Shown piece by piece: positions 1-7,681 of a stretch of DNA of 64,000 bases; positions within the stretch are counted from its first letter, which is position 1; every line of letters begins with the position of its first letter. Below the pieces are notes generated by a model, which was given only the letters and a program-made list of their open reading frames with translations, was not told where the DNA came from and did not search any database. The position numbers and the translations under genes were made by a program. Source of the DNA: Bacteriovoracaceae bacterium (lineage in GTDB: Bacteria > Bdellovibrionota > Bacteriovoracia > Bacteriovoracales > Bacteriovoracaceae). The stretch spans positions 62,001 to 126,000 of the forward strand of contig CANFHC010000006.1 in the NCBI GenBank assembly GCA_947446575.1. The letters run 5' to 3'.

Positions 1-42
1 ATTCCCCTAAAAAAAGTTAAAAACTCAAGGGTGAAGGAAATT

Positions 43-573
43 TTAATATAAAAAGTGAAAAATCTTTTTTATTTCGTCTTCGCTCAACGCTTTTAATCTC
101 TTTTCATTTCTAATCGTAATTGATTCGCCATCAGTTGATTTTTTTGTCGCCCTCTCAATATCTGCATTTCTTAAAATATGAATAACTGGAAATGGCGATC
201 TTCCAATAAAATTTATTCGGTCATTCGTTTGAGTTTTTTCAAAAACATATTCAGGGTGAAATAGGGCCAGTTGAAAATCTTCTTGCAGTTCTAAGTCCTC
301 TATTATCTCTTCACAAACACCAATGAAGTCGTTGAAGTCCAAAAAGCTCTGTCCGTCATCTGTAAATGCAATGAGAGTCGTAGCAATTTCAGAGTCTGGA
401 GATTCGTTAATAAGTTCAATTTCGTCGAGGAAAATTCCACGTTGTTCATCAAAATCAGTACATTCACTTTCTATAAAGCGAACTAATCCCTTTTCGTAAG
501 GGATTTTAGCGAATGGACATAAATCAAGTCCAATCACGATTTCTTCAAGCCAGTATTTAGATAATTTATTCAT
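43..573 (-). CDS. DUF1415 family protein
   Basis: This is a cytosolic protein of about 177 residues from the DUF1415 family, whose function is not established. Family features visible are the N-terminal WLEEIVIGLDLCPFA block, an LFHPEYVF block and the RSPFPVIHILR stretch. I chose the ATG at 573 because an AAAGGAT Shine-Dalgarno lies just upstream, inside the end of macB. An in-frame ATG at 591 has no ribosome site. It follows the MacA/MacB transporter genes on the same strand, so it is probably the last gene of that efflux operon, although a role in export is not implied by the sequence. Confidence 0.85.
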   Translation of the reverse strand: MNKLSKYWLEEIVIGLDLCPFAKIPYEKGLVRFIESECTDFDEQRGIFLDEIELINESPDSEIATTLIAFTDDGQSFLDFNDFIGVCEEIIEDLELQEDFQLALFHPEYVFEKTQTNDRINFIGRSPFPVIHILRNADIERATKKSTDGESITIRNEKRLKALSEDEIKKIFHFLY

Positions 574-583
574 AAGATCCTTT

Positions 584-2533
584 TTATTCATGTCTAAGAG
601 CATCGATTGGATTAAGTAAAGAAGCTTTTCTCGCGGGATAAATTCCGAAGATAATTCCGATGGAAGCAGAAAAGAAAAAAGCTAAAACAACAGATGAAAT
701 TGAAATGGAAGTTGTCCAACCCGAAAGACTTCCGATTGCAACAACCACAAGCCATCCTAAGATTATTCCACTTATTCCACCTACGGCGCTCACGACAACT
801 GATTCAGCTAAAAATTGAGCTAAGATATCCCATCGTTTTGCACCAATAGATTTTCTTAAACCAATTTCTCGAGTCCGCTCGGTTACAGAGACTAACATAA
901 TATTCATAATTCCAATTCCTCCAACAACTAACGAGATTGCGGCAATTGAAGAAAGCAGAACCGACATAGTATTTGAACTTTGTTGAACAGCTGCTTGGAT
1001 ATCGGCCATATTGCGAATTTCAAAAGCTCCTTCACGTTGCGCTGGAGCGACTCTGTGACGAGTATTCATTAAACTTTTTATTTTATCTTCCGCAGCTTCC
1101 ATTTTTGTAGGATCGGTAATTTCTAAATCAATTGAATCAACATATTCTTTTCCAAGAAGTCGATGCATGGCCGTCAAAACAGGAATGATGACAACATCAT
1201 CTTGATCGCGAAAACTATTGGCCCCTTTTTCTGGCAGAATCCCGACAACTTGAAAATTAACTTTATTAATTTTAATCATTTCTCCAAGTGGATTTTGATT
1301 CCCAAAAATTTCTCGCACAACTGTCATTCCCACTAAAACGATACGAGATCTTTTTAAATTATCGGCTTCAGTAAAAAATCTGCCAGTTTGAGGCATGAGA
1401 TCATGGATGCGAGCATAATTAGCGCTCCCTCCGATAATTTGTGTACTCCAATTTTTATTTTGAAATGCAACTTGCCCACGACCGTTAACGTTGGCAGAAA
1501 AATACTTAACACTATCGATTTGATCTTTAATATATTGACCATCATCAATACTGAGTCTGGTTGTCGCCCCAGATTCTTGAGAGACACCACCAACCCGAAC
1601 AGCACCTGAGCGCAAAACTAATAAATTAGATCCAAGAGAAGAAAGTTGAGCTTCAATTTGTTTTTGAGCACCTCTTCCAATTGCCAACATAGCGATGACT
1701 GCGGCTACTCCAATTAGAATTCCCAACATGGATAATCCGGTTCGTACTTTATTTGCAGCTAAAGTTTTAAACCCTAAATTTAAATATTCAAAAATTTCTG
1801 TAAAAATATTGGCACTTTTATTCTGGAGATTAGCTCTTACTTCACTTGTTTTAAATGGTAGAGGAGCCAGCCTTTCATCAGATTGAATGGCTCCATCGCG
1901 CATACGAATAAGCCGTCTAGCTTGAAGGCCTACTTCTTCTTCATGAGTTACGATAACAATCGTAATGCCTTGATCATTTAATTCTTTCAGAATCGCAAGA
2001 ATTTCTTTTTCACTAACTGAATCTAAATTCCCTGTTGGTTCATCCGCAAAAATAAGTAATGGTTTATTGATTAATGACCTGGCAATCGCCACTCTTTGTT
2101 GTTGGCCACCTGAGAGTTCATTAGGCTTATGAAAACTACGTTTTCCAATACCTGTTCTATCTAAAAGATTATTGGCATAATCAGCTCCTCCTTCTTTTTT
2201 AGAATACAAAAGAGGAAGCTTTACGTTTTCCAGGGCACTCATGCGTGGAAGTAGATTGAATTGTTGAAAGATAAAGCCGATTGTCTCTCTTCTTAAAACG
2301 GCTAATTCGTCTTCAGTGAGATGTGAGACTTCTCTTCCATTTAATTTATACGATCCATTACTTGGTACATCTAAGAGCCCTAGTATATGCATTAATGTTG
2401 ATTTACCAGATCCTGATGGACCCATTATGGCGATATAATCACCATCTGAAATTTCTAGGCTTACATCTTGAAGGGCATTAACTACATTTTCCCCCATTTT
2501 GTAACTTTTAGTGATGTGTTCAATCTTTAGCAT
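584..2533 (-). CDS. macB: MacB-like ABC transporter, fused ATPase and permease
   Basis: This 649-residue inner-membrane protein has an N-terminal ABC ATPase: Walker A GPSGSGKST near residue 40, signature LSGGQQQR, Walker B LLIFADEPT and the switch histidine in VTHEEE. A membrane helix near residue 270, a periplasmic MacB_PCD-type domain (about 290-490) and three C-terminal helices of the FtsX type follow. This is the usual MacB plan and length. MacB-type machines use ATP on the cytosolic side to drive substrates from the periplasm through a TolC channel. The gene starts 3 bases after the adaptor gene ends and shares its operon. The substrate (drug, peptide or lipoprotein) cannot be told from sequence. 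Confidence 0.93.
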   Translation of the reverse strand: MLKIEHITKSYKMGENVVNALQDVSLEISDGDYIAIMGPSGSGKSTLMHILGLLDVPSNGSYKLNGREVSHLTEDELAVLRRETIGFIFQQFNLLPRMSALENVKLPLLYSKKEGGADYANNLLDRTGIGKRSFHKPNELSGGQQQRVAIARSLINKPLLIFADEPTGNLDSVSEKEILAILKELNDQGITIVIVTHEEEVGLQARRLIRMRDGAIQSDERLAPLPFKTSEVRANLQNKSANIFTEIFEYLNLGFKTLAANKVRTGLSMLGILIGVAAVIAMLAIGRGAQKQIEAQLSSLGSNLLVLRSGAVRVGGVSQESGATTRLSIDDGQYIKDQIDSVKYFSANVNGRGQVAFQNKNWSTQIIGGSANYARIHDLMPQTGRFFTEADNLKRSRIVLVGMTVVREIFGNQNPLGEMIKINKVNFQVVGILPEKGANSFRDQDDVVIIPVLTAMHRLLGKEYVDSIDLEITDPTKMEAAEDKIKSLMNTRHRVAPAQREGAFEIRNMADIQAAVQQSSNTMSVLLSSIAAISLVVGGIGIMNIMLVSVTERTREIGLRKSIGAKRWDILAQFLAESVVVSAVGGISGIILGWLVVVAIGSLSGWTTSISISSVVLAFFFSASIGIIFGIYPARKASLLNPIDALRHE

Positions 2534-2536
2534 GAT

Positions 2537-3520
2537 CTATTTTCCACCGCTTCGCCCTGAGCGAGGTTTCCCCATGGGAGAAAAAGGATTAGCTCCACCT
2601 GAGTTTTTCTCTTTCACTTTAAACTCTTGTACTAAAATTTTTTCGCCAACTTGTAGTCCTTCTACAATTTCTGTTTTTTTTCCATCAGACAGTCCCAAAG
2701 TCACTACTCGCTCAATTGGTTTATCTTTATCTTTAGGATTTGGAAGAGTCACAATACTAGTATCATCTTCTGTTTTTATAGCTTCGGTAGGAACGAGAAT
2801 AACTCCTTCACGAAAATCAACATCAAAAGTTACATTAGCAGTCATTCCACTTCGCATGTAGATTGGAGCTGATTTAGGAAGAACGTCGACAATATAAGTA
2901 GTCACGTTGTTAACAGTTTTTGAATCATAGGCGATCTGATCAACGACAGCGTCTATTAATTCTTCTGGATAAGCGTCAAGAGTGATGCGCGCTTTTTGCT
3001 TTAATTTTATTTTCCCAATATCTGTTTCATCAACTTGCGCTTTTACTGTTAAGCGATCAGACATTACTAAAATCGCATCCGCGGTAGTAAAGGTTTGACC
3101 TGATTCCACATTTTTTTGAATGATCATTCCGTTAATGGCAGCCAAAATTGGAGTGGCCCGGTACATTTCTTCCCAGTCTTTTAACTCCTTGGGGCCTTGT
3201 GCACTAGCAGCATCGAGCATCGCCGCTCTTTCAGTAGAACTCATCCATGCAAGGATTTGTCCTTTTTTAACTTTATCTCCTTCGCTCACTAAAACTTTTT
3301 CTATTCTCCCTGCGATGGGTGGTTTAATTTCAACTTTATTTTCAGGTTGAATAATTCCAGTACTTAAAATTTGAATTTTCAGATTCCCTTTTTGAACTTC
3401 ATATTCTTTAAAAGTCGCGCCAGTTGTTTCTTTTGAACTTTTAAAAATTTTATAACCACCAAAGCCCACGATCACAAGTGCAATGAAGACAAGAGAAATC
3501 TTTTTAATTTTCGTACTCAT
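2537..3520 (-). CDS. MacA-like periplasmic adaptor (membrane fusion protein)
   Basis: This 327-residue HlyD/MacA-type adaptor has an N-terminal membrane anchor (about residues 7-26). The two halves of a biotinyl-lipoyl domain are at about 62-92 and 122-148, followed by beta-barrel and membrane-proximal domains. A flexible Gly/Ser/Pro tail begins near 305. Only about 25 residues separate the lipoyl halves, so the long alpha-helical hairpin that normally reaches TolC is almost absent. It overlaps the TolC-like gene by an ATGA junction and directly precedes macB, so it should couple the two. How it does so without a hairpin is unclear. Confidence 0.88.
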   Translation of the reverse strand: MSTKIKKISLVFIALVIVGFGGYKIFKSSKETTGATFKEYEVQKGNLKIQILSTGIIQPENKVEIKPPIAGRIEKVLVSEGDKVKKGQILAWMSSTERAAMLDAASAQGPKELKDWEEMYRATPILAAINGMIIQKNVESGQTFTTADAILVMSDRLTVKAQVDETDIGKIKLKQKARITLDAYPEELIDAVVDQIAYDSKTVNNVTTYIVDVLPKSAPIYMRSGMTANVTFDVDFREGVILVPTEAIKTEDDTSIVTLPNPKDKDKPIERVVTLGLSDGKKTEIVEGLQVGEKILVQEFKVKEKNSGGANPFSPMGKPRSGRSGGK

Positions 3521-4770
3521 TTAATAACCCCTCTTCCTTGAGCTTGCTCCCAAGCAGCTTCTGCTGAAACTCTCTCTCTTAATGTCTGCAACATTGTTTT
3601 TTGCCTATTTATTAAATCGTTTTCTATTGTATCCCAATCTGTAAATGTAATCAGTCCATTATTATATTGAGCTTTGGCGATACGCTCTCGTGAGCTAGCG
3701 GCCAAAACAAATGCTTCATCTACTTCTACTTTCATCGCGGATTCAACATACTTGGTATAAGCCTCTTTAAGCTTTGTCACACTCGACTCTTCTACATTCT
3801 TGCGACTTAAAGCAGATGCCCTATATTCTTCATTGGCGCTTTTTGTTGAATAATAATCTTTGCCACCACTAAAAAGTGGGAAAGTAAGAGTTGCCCCCAC
3901 TGACCAGGTGTTAGAAGGAGAATTGAACTCTCTCCTAGTTCGACCTGCACTTTGTTCTAAATTCAACGTTGGATAAAATGCTGACTTTGATAAATCTATT
4001 GAAGATTTAGCCGACTGCTCAATATAAATTGCTTTTTTATAATCTGGCATTTCTTTTATTAAATTAGTGTATTCAATTTTTCGACTATTCTCAAAGGGAG
4101 GCGGGATCGTAGGAACAAAGCCTTCAACTTCTAAATCGAAATAATTATCGCGCCCCAAAACGCTCGCCAGTTGGGCTTGAAAAACTTCCAGAGAATTCAT
4201 CGCTTGTAAATGATCATATTTTGCTTGAGCCAAGTAGGCTTTAGATAAATTAAGTGATCCAACATTTTCCCTTCCACTTTCAAAACGCAATTGCACAAGT
4301 TTCAAGTTGGCTTCACGTCTTTTGATAATATCTTCTGTAAGTGTGATGTATTTTTGAGAATAATAAAGACCCATATAAGAAGTCTTTAAGTCAAAACTCA
4401 CTTTTGCTTTCACACTATCGAGATTGGCAATACTAGCACTTCGCGAGTATTTTGCTATATCAATCTTGGAGCTATCTGAAAAACCAGAAAACAAATTTTC
4501 CGTTGCATTAATAGCAGTGGTGTAACTTTTGGGATCATTCGTTGAATCATAATTGTAAGCTGCGGTTGCAGTCACTATTGGAAAGAAGCCACTTCTTGCC
4601 CCTCTCACCTTATATTCTGAAGATTGCAAAGAACTCTTTGCCGCCTTTAGTTCTGAATTCGCATTACTTGTTTCTAGAACTCCCGCTTCCCAATTTATTT
4701 TCTCACCTGCTTGCAAATTACCCAGGCAGCACAAACCGGGAAGCGCTAACGCTAAAAGAACGTATCTCAT
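3517..4770 (-). CDS. TolC family outer-membrane efflux channel
   Basis: This 417-residue exported protein begins with a hydrophobic signal peptide, probably cleaved after LQA near residue 21. The rest is the alternating helical and Asn/Ala-rich strand pattern of TolC proteins, including two repeats with long amphipathic helices (for example VQLRFESGRENVGSLNLSKA and AQYNNGLITFTDWDTIENDL). The start at 4770 has a GAGGT Shine-Dalgarno. Its last codon overlaps the adaptor start, so channel, adaptor and ABC pump are co-translated. It should form the outer-membrane exit duct of the tripartite pump. Confidence 0.9.
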   Translation of the reverse strand: MRYVLLALALPGLCCLGNLQAGEKINWEAGVLETSNANSELKAAKSSLQSSEYKVRGARSGFFPIVTATAAYNYDSTNDPKSYTTAINATENLFSGFSDSSKIDIAKYSRSASIANLDSVKAKVSFDLKTSYMGLYYSQKYITLTEDIIKRREANLKLVQLRFESGRENVGSLNLSKAYLAQAKYDHLQAMNSLEVFQAQLASVLGRDNYFDLEVEGFVPTIPPPFENSRKIEYTNLIKEMPDYKKAIYIEQSAKSSIDLSKSAFYPTLNLEQSAGRTRREFNSPSNTWSVGATLTFPLFSGGKDYYSTKSANEEYRASALSRKNVEESSVTKLKEAYTKYVESAMKVEVDEAFVLAASSRERIAKAQYNNGLITFTDWDTIENDLINRQKTMLQTLRERVSAEAAWEQAQGRGVIK

Positions 4771-4786
4771 TACTCATACCTCATTA

Positions 4787-4951
4787 CTAATAATCCCATT
4801 CATTGTGAAATTGATTAAAAGTTTTAGGCGGTGGCGATTTTCTGTTTTCTTGTACACTCATTTCCGGCTTACTAGGATCAATCGGAGTTGAAGAACAAGC
4901 ACTGAAGAACACCATCATTAAAACTAAAAACCCTATTTGTGTATTTTTCAT
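4787..4951 (-). CDS. small lipoprotein, 54 residues
   Basis: A short gene on the minus strand with a good GAGGT ribosome site encodes 54 residues. It has a hydrophobic leader ending in a lipobox-like FFSAC (cysteine at residue 19), then a short hydrophilic Pro/Lys-rich tail ending NEWDY. It lies between marR (3-base gap) and the TolC-like gene (16-base gap), so it belongs to the same transcript. The size and position recall small lipoproteins accompanying efflux channels, but I know of no named family and no function is assigned. The coding call rests on the leader, the lipobox, the ribosome site and the snug fit in the operon. Confidence 0.7.
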   Translation of the reverse strand: MKNTQIGFLVLMMVFFSACSSTPIDPSKPEMSVQENRKSPPPKTFNQFHNEWDY

Positions 4952-4954
4952 AAA

Positions 4955-5410
4955 TTACCTCACTGAATTGTCTCGAGAATGAGCGGTAAGAAACAATTTC
5001 TCCAAGGCACGAAGCCCTTTTTCTAAATCCTCTCTTTCACTAAGCTCAAGACATGATATCTGTTCTTTCAAATTCGCTTGAGCGTTCTTTCTTGCTTTTT
5101 TAAAGAAAGAATCTCCTTCGCTTGTTAACACCAAATGAAAATGCCTTCTGTCGTTTTCATTAGGCTCTCTTTCTACAAAGCCCCGTGCAACTAAAGAATC
5201 TATCATCTTTGACATTGCTGCCTGTGATATTCCTTGATGTTTAGCGATGTCACAAGCTTGATTTTTACCTCTAAAAATTTGGGCCATGATTCTAAACTGC
5301 GGGAGCGTCAATTCTTCTTTCATCGTCGATCTCATTTCCGTTCTTATCCATCCCATAGACGGCGGAATGATTTCCATTAATTTTTTTGCAATATCATTTG
5401 GCTCTGACAT
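4955..5410 (-). CDS. MarR family transcriptional regulator
   Basis: This 151-residue cytosolic regulator has the MarR winged helix: a recognition region around ACDIAKHQGISQAAMSKMID (about residues 70-92) and a wing with the conserved ENDRRHFHLVLT. Flanking helices would form the dimer interface. It is the first gene of the lipoprotein-TolC-MacA-MacB operon and probably represses it, with relief on ligand binding. A palindrome immediately upstream of its start could be the operator. It is a paralogue of the MarR protein encoded at 62545-62994, which also sits in a TolC-type locus. Confidence 0.92.
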   Translation of the reverse strand: MSEPNDIAKKLMEIIPPSMGWIRTEMRSTMKEELTLPQFRIMAQIFRGKNQACDIAKHQGISQAAMSKMIDSLVARGFVEREPNENDRRHFHLVLTSEGDSFFKKARKNAQANLKEQISCLELSEREDLEKGLRALEKLFLTAHSRDNSVR

Positions 5411-5411
5411 A

Positions 5412-5442
5412 CTTAACCTTGTAGATAGTTAACTAAGTTAAG
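5412..5442. promoter_or_regulatory. candidate MarR operator
   Basis: Upstream of marR lies the perfect 10-base palindrome TAGTTAACTA (5426-5435). It is embedded between CTTAAC (5412-5417) and its inverted copy GTTAAG (5437-5442). It sits 2-32 bases before the start codon, where a bound repressor would block transcription or translation of the operon. A MarR-type dimer usually binds such a palindrome. Assignment to this regulator is inferred from position only. Confidence 0.45.
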
Positions 5443-5544
5443 CGTACGCCCCTCAATTTCGGTGGTCAAGTCAGATAAAAAACCTGAACATTTCGATACT
5501 GACTTACTTGATTAAGTGTGTAGAGTTTAATTTAAGGCAATAAA

Positions 5545-6210
5545 TTAGGTAAGTTGAAATTCTAAACCTAATGCATAGAATTCATCTGTTCCAAATCCTT
5601 TGTCTGCGTAGACCCTTGCGTTCTTCACGACAGCTTTCATTTCGTTGGTTAAAGATTCAAAAAAACTTAAACCTTCAAGATCTATGGCCTCATTTAATTT
5701 GATCGAGCTTAATGTTTCTTTACTCACAATAATGCATATTCCAGCTTTAGAAATATTATATATGGGACAAGCCACCTCAACAGATTGTGATTTATCCTTT
5801 TTACTTCCAAATCGTGCTAAAACAAATCGTTTTGAATCACTGTCAATGTAAACACGTGGGTGAACTCTTAACTCTTTAAGACGAATATCATATGGAATTT
5901 TAAAAGTGATAATTTTCCTTGAATCTGATTGAATTATTGCACTCTTGGTTTTAAAGACAAAATCTTGAGCATTTAATAAAAAATAAGTTTCTAATTTTGA
6001 ATCAAAATTATTTCTTTGCTCCTCACTAATCTCGATGCTAAATGTTCCTTCATACTTATCAAACGAATAAAATTTTACTTCGCATTTAAAAATACGCTCT
6101 CCTGTTAATAAATCTTTTTGCCACATAGTTAACATGTTTTCGTTTTCAAATTTCTTTTGAAATAATTTAACTATCTCTTCACGGTTTTTGGAAATCCTGT
6201 ATTCATTCAT
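5545..6210 (-). CDS. PilZ domain protein, likely c-di-GMP receptor
   Basis: This 221-residue cytosolic protein has a C-terminal PilZ domain. Both c-di-GMP-binding motifs are present: RxxxR as R115-VHP-R119, and (D/N)xSxxG as N152-ISKA-G157. Residues 1-105 form a beta-rich N-terminal domain resembling the YcgR-type partner domain. YcgR-like proteins change motility or secretion when c-di-GMP binds. It stands alone between marR and the Hpt/REC gene on the same strand, with about 90 bases to the latter, so the two may share a signalling role. The output partner is unknown. Confidence 0.82.
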   Translation of the reverse strand: MNEYRISKNREEIVKLFQKKFENENMLTMWQKDLLTGERIFKCEVKFYSFDKYEGTFSIEISEEQRNNFDSKLETYFLLNAQDFVFKTKSAIIQSDSRKIITFKIPYDIRLKELRVHPRVYIDSDSKRFVLARFGSKKDKSQSVEVACPIYNISKAGICIIVSKETLSSIKLNEAIDLEGLSFFESLTNEMKAVVKNARVYADKGFGTDEFYALGLEFQLT

Positions 6211-6302
6211 AGTAGATATTATGGTCTGATTAACAAATACTTACAATCTTTTACGTAATAACAAATAGTTAGTTAAAAATGGATTGGCAAAAATCTAGGT
6301 CA

Positions 6303-7499
6303 TTATTTTATTCTAAACTGATACCCAAGAGCCTCACACTTCTCTATTAAATCTTCTGTAATTGAAGACTTGTCAAATATTGCTATCGCCCCGGAATCTA
6401 GCAACTTTTTGCAATACGGCCCAGATAAATCTCCAGTTATAAAAATAAAATCTATACTATCCCTGCCTTTGTCGGTGAAGAGTTTTAATAAATTCAGTAC
6501 CTCGACATTGGGCATGTTCACGTCAGAAATAATCAAATCGGGCTTAAAATTTATTAGTTCTTCTTTTATATTGCTATCGGGATCTATATATAGTTTTTCA
6601 ACTTCGTCTAAACTATCAAATGTCATTTTATATAATTCCAAAATATTTTTGTCATCATCTAGGAAAGCAATTTTTTTTATCTGGTGTGATCTTTTAAAAA
6701 TATCTCCTAAGTATTTTGCAAAATCAGAGTACATATCTTGATCTTTTAATATTATTTTATCAGGACAGATGCTCCCGAAGTTAGCTGCAAAAGGTAAATC
6801 AACATTTTGAGAAGGAAAAAGAATAAATTTCATCTCGGATTTAGGCCATTGCAACTTAATAGCTGCACATAGTGACACCCCATTGAGAGGTTCCATAAAA
6901 TAGGATGATAATACAAATTGATACTTTTCTTTTGAGATTCGCTCTAGAGCATTTACTGAATTAGATGCGTAGGAGATGTGTAGATCAAAACCAGAAGCGC
7001 TTTTTAACAAATTCTTCATCAAGAGAGGTGGCAATCCAACAGCTAATACATTTAGTGATATATGTTGAATTTTTGGTTTATCGCTCTCATCTTTTTTAAT
7101 TATTATATTTTCAAAAATATTCTTATGATTTTGGATAAAATTATCTTCATCAACAGCTTTAAAGTGAATAAAGGTTTCGAAGTAATTCTTGATCGCATCT
7201 GTATACGTCAGCAATAATTCAACTTTGTTATTTAACCCAAGAATACCATCTGTCAAAACGATATCTTCGACTTTGTGGCAAATAATCTTTATGGATTCAA
7301 ATACCAAAGCTCCAGAGCTACCCTTAATCGAATGGAATTCAGACAATAATTGCCGAGAAATACTTTTTAAAACTGCAGAATCATTTTCACTCTCAAGTTT
7401 TAAAATTAGCTGTTCAATTTCAACTAGCTTATGAATTACCTGGCTGGCAAAATTTAACTTAAGCTCAAAGAATTCGTCATTATCTTGAATTTCGGCCAT
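6303..7499 (-). CDS. Hpt domain protein with degenerate and intact receiver domains
   Basis: This 398-residue signalling protein has an N-terminal histidine phosphotransfer domain with the motif FHSIKGSSG, phosphorylatable H56. A receiver-like fold follows at about 148-270, in which the phospho-acceptor position appears to be Ser199 in VLSSYFMEP. The C-terminal receiver (about 275-398) is intact: acidic pocket D281-D283, phospho-acceptor D326, T355 and K377. The arrangement suggests a phosphorelay node in which one receiver is structural. No kinase gene is adjacent. The PilZ gene lies next on the same strand. The three-domain reading is firm for Hpt and the last REC, and tentative for the middle domain. 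Confidence 0.82.
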   Translation of the reverse strand: MAEIQDNDEFFELKLNFASQVIHKLVEIEQLILKLESENDSAVLKSISRQLLSEFHSIKGSSGALVFESIKIICHKVEDIVLTDGILGLNNKVELLLTYTDAIKNYFETFIHFKAVDEDNFIQNHKNIFENIIIKKDESDKPKIQHISLNVLAVGLPPLLMKNLLKSASGFDLHISYASNSVNALERISKEKYQFVLSSYFMEPLNGVSLCAAIKLQWPKSEMKFILFPSQNVDLPFAANFGSICPDKIILKDQDMYSDFAKYLGDIFKRSHQIKKIAFLDDDKNILELYKMTFDSLDEVEKLYIDPDSNIKEELINFKPDLIISDVNMPNVEVLNLLKLFTDKGRDSIDFIFITGDLSGPYCKKLLDSGAIAIFDKSSITEDLIEKCEALGYQFRIK

Positions 7500-7681
7500 A
7501 GATTTACACTTTCGCTTTTAAAAATTTCCACTCTATCGGATTTTTTAATTGAAAGTTAACATTTCATTTATGGGATATTAATACTTTCAGCTTAGTTGAC
7601 TAAATTGATGCTGAATCAAAGGCAAGAAAAATCCATCTGCAAAATATTGTTTTTTGTAAAACTCATCGAATGAATTTGAAA

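Noticed and set aside
4542..4790. 82-residue plus-strand frame opposite the TolC-type gene
   Set aside because: It is antisense to a well-supported exported channel gene within an operon and has no ribosome site.
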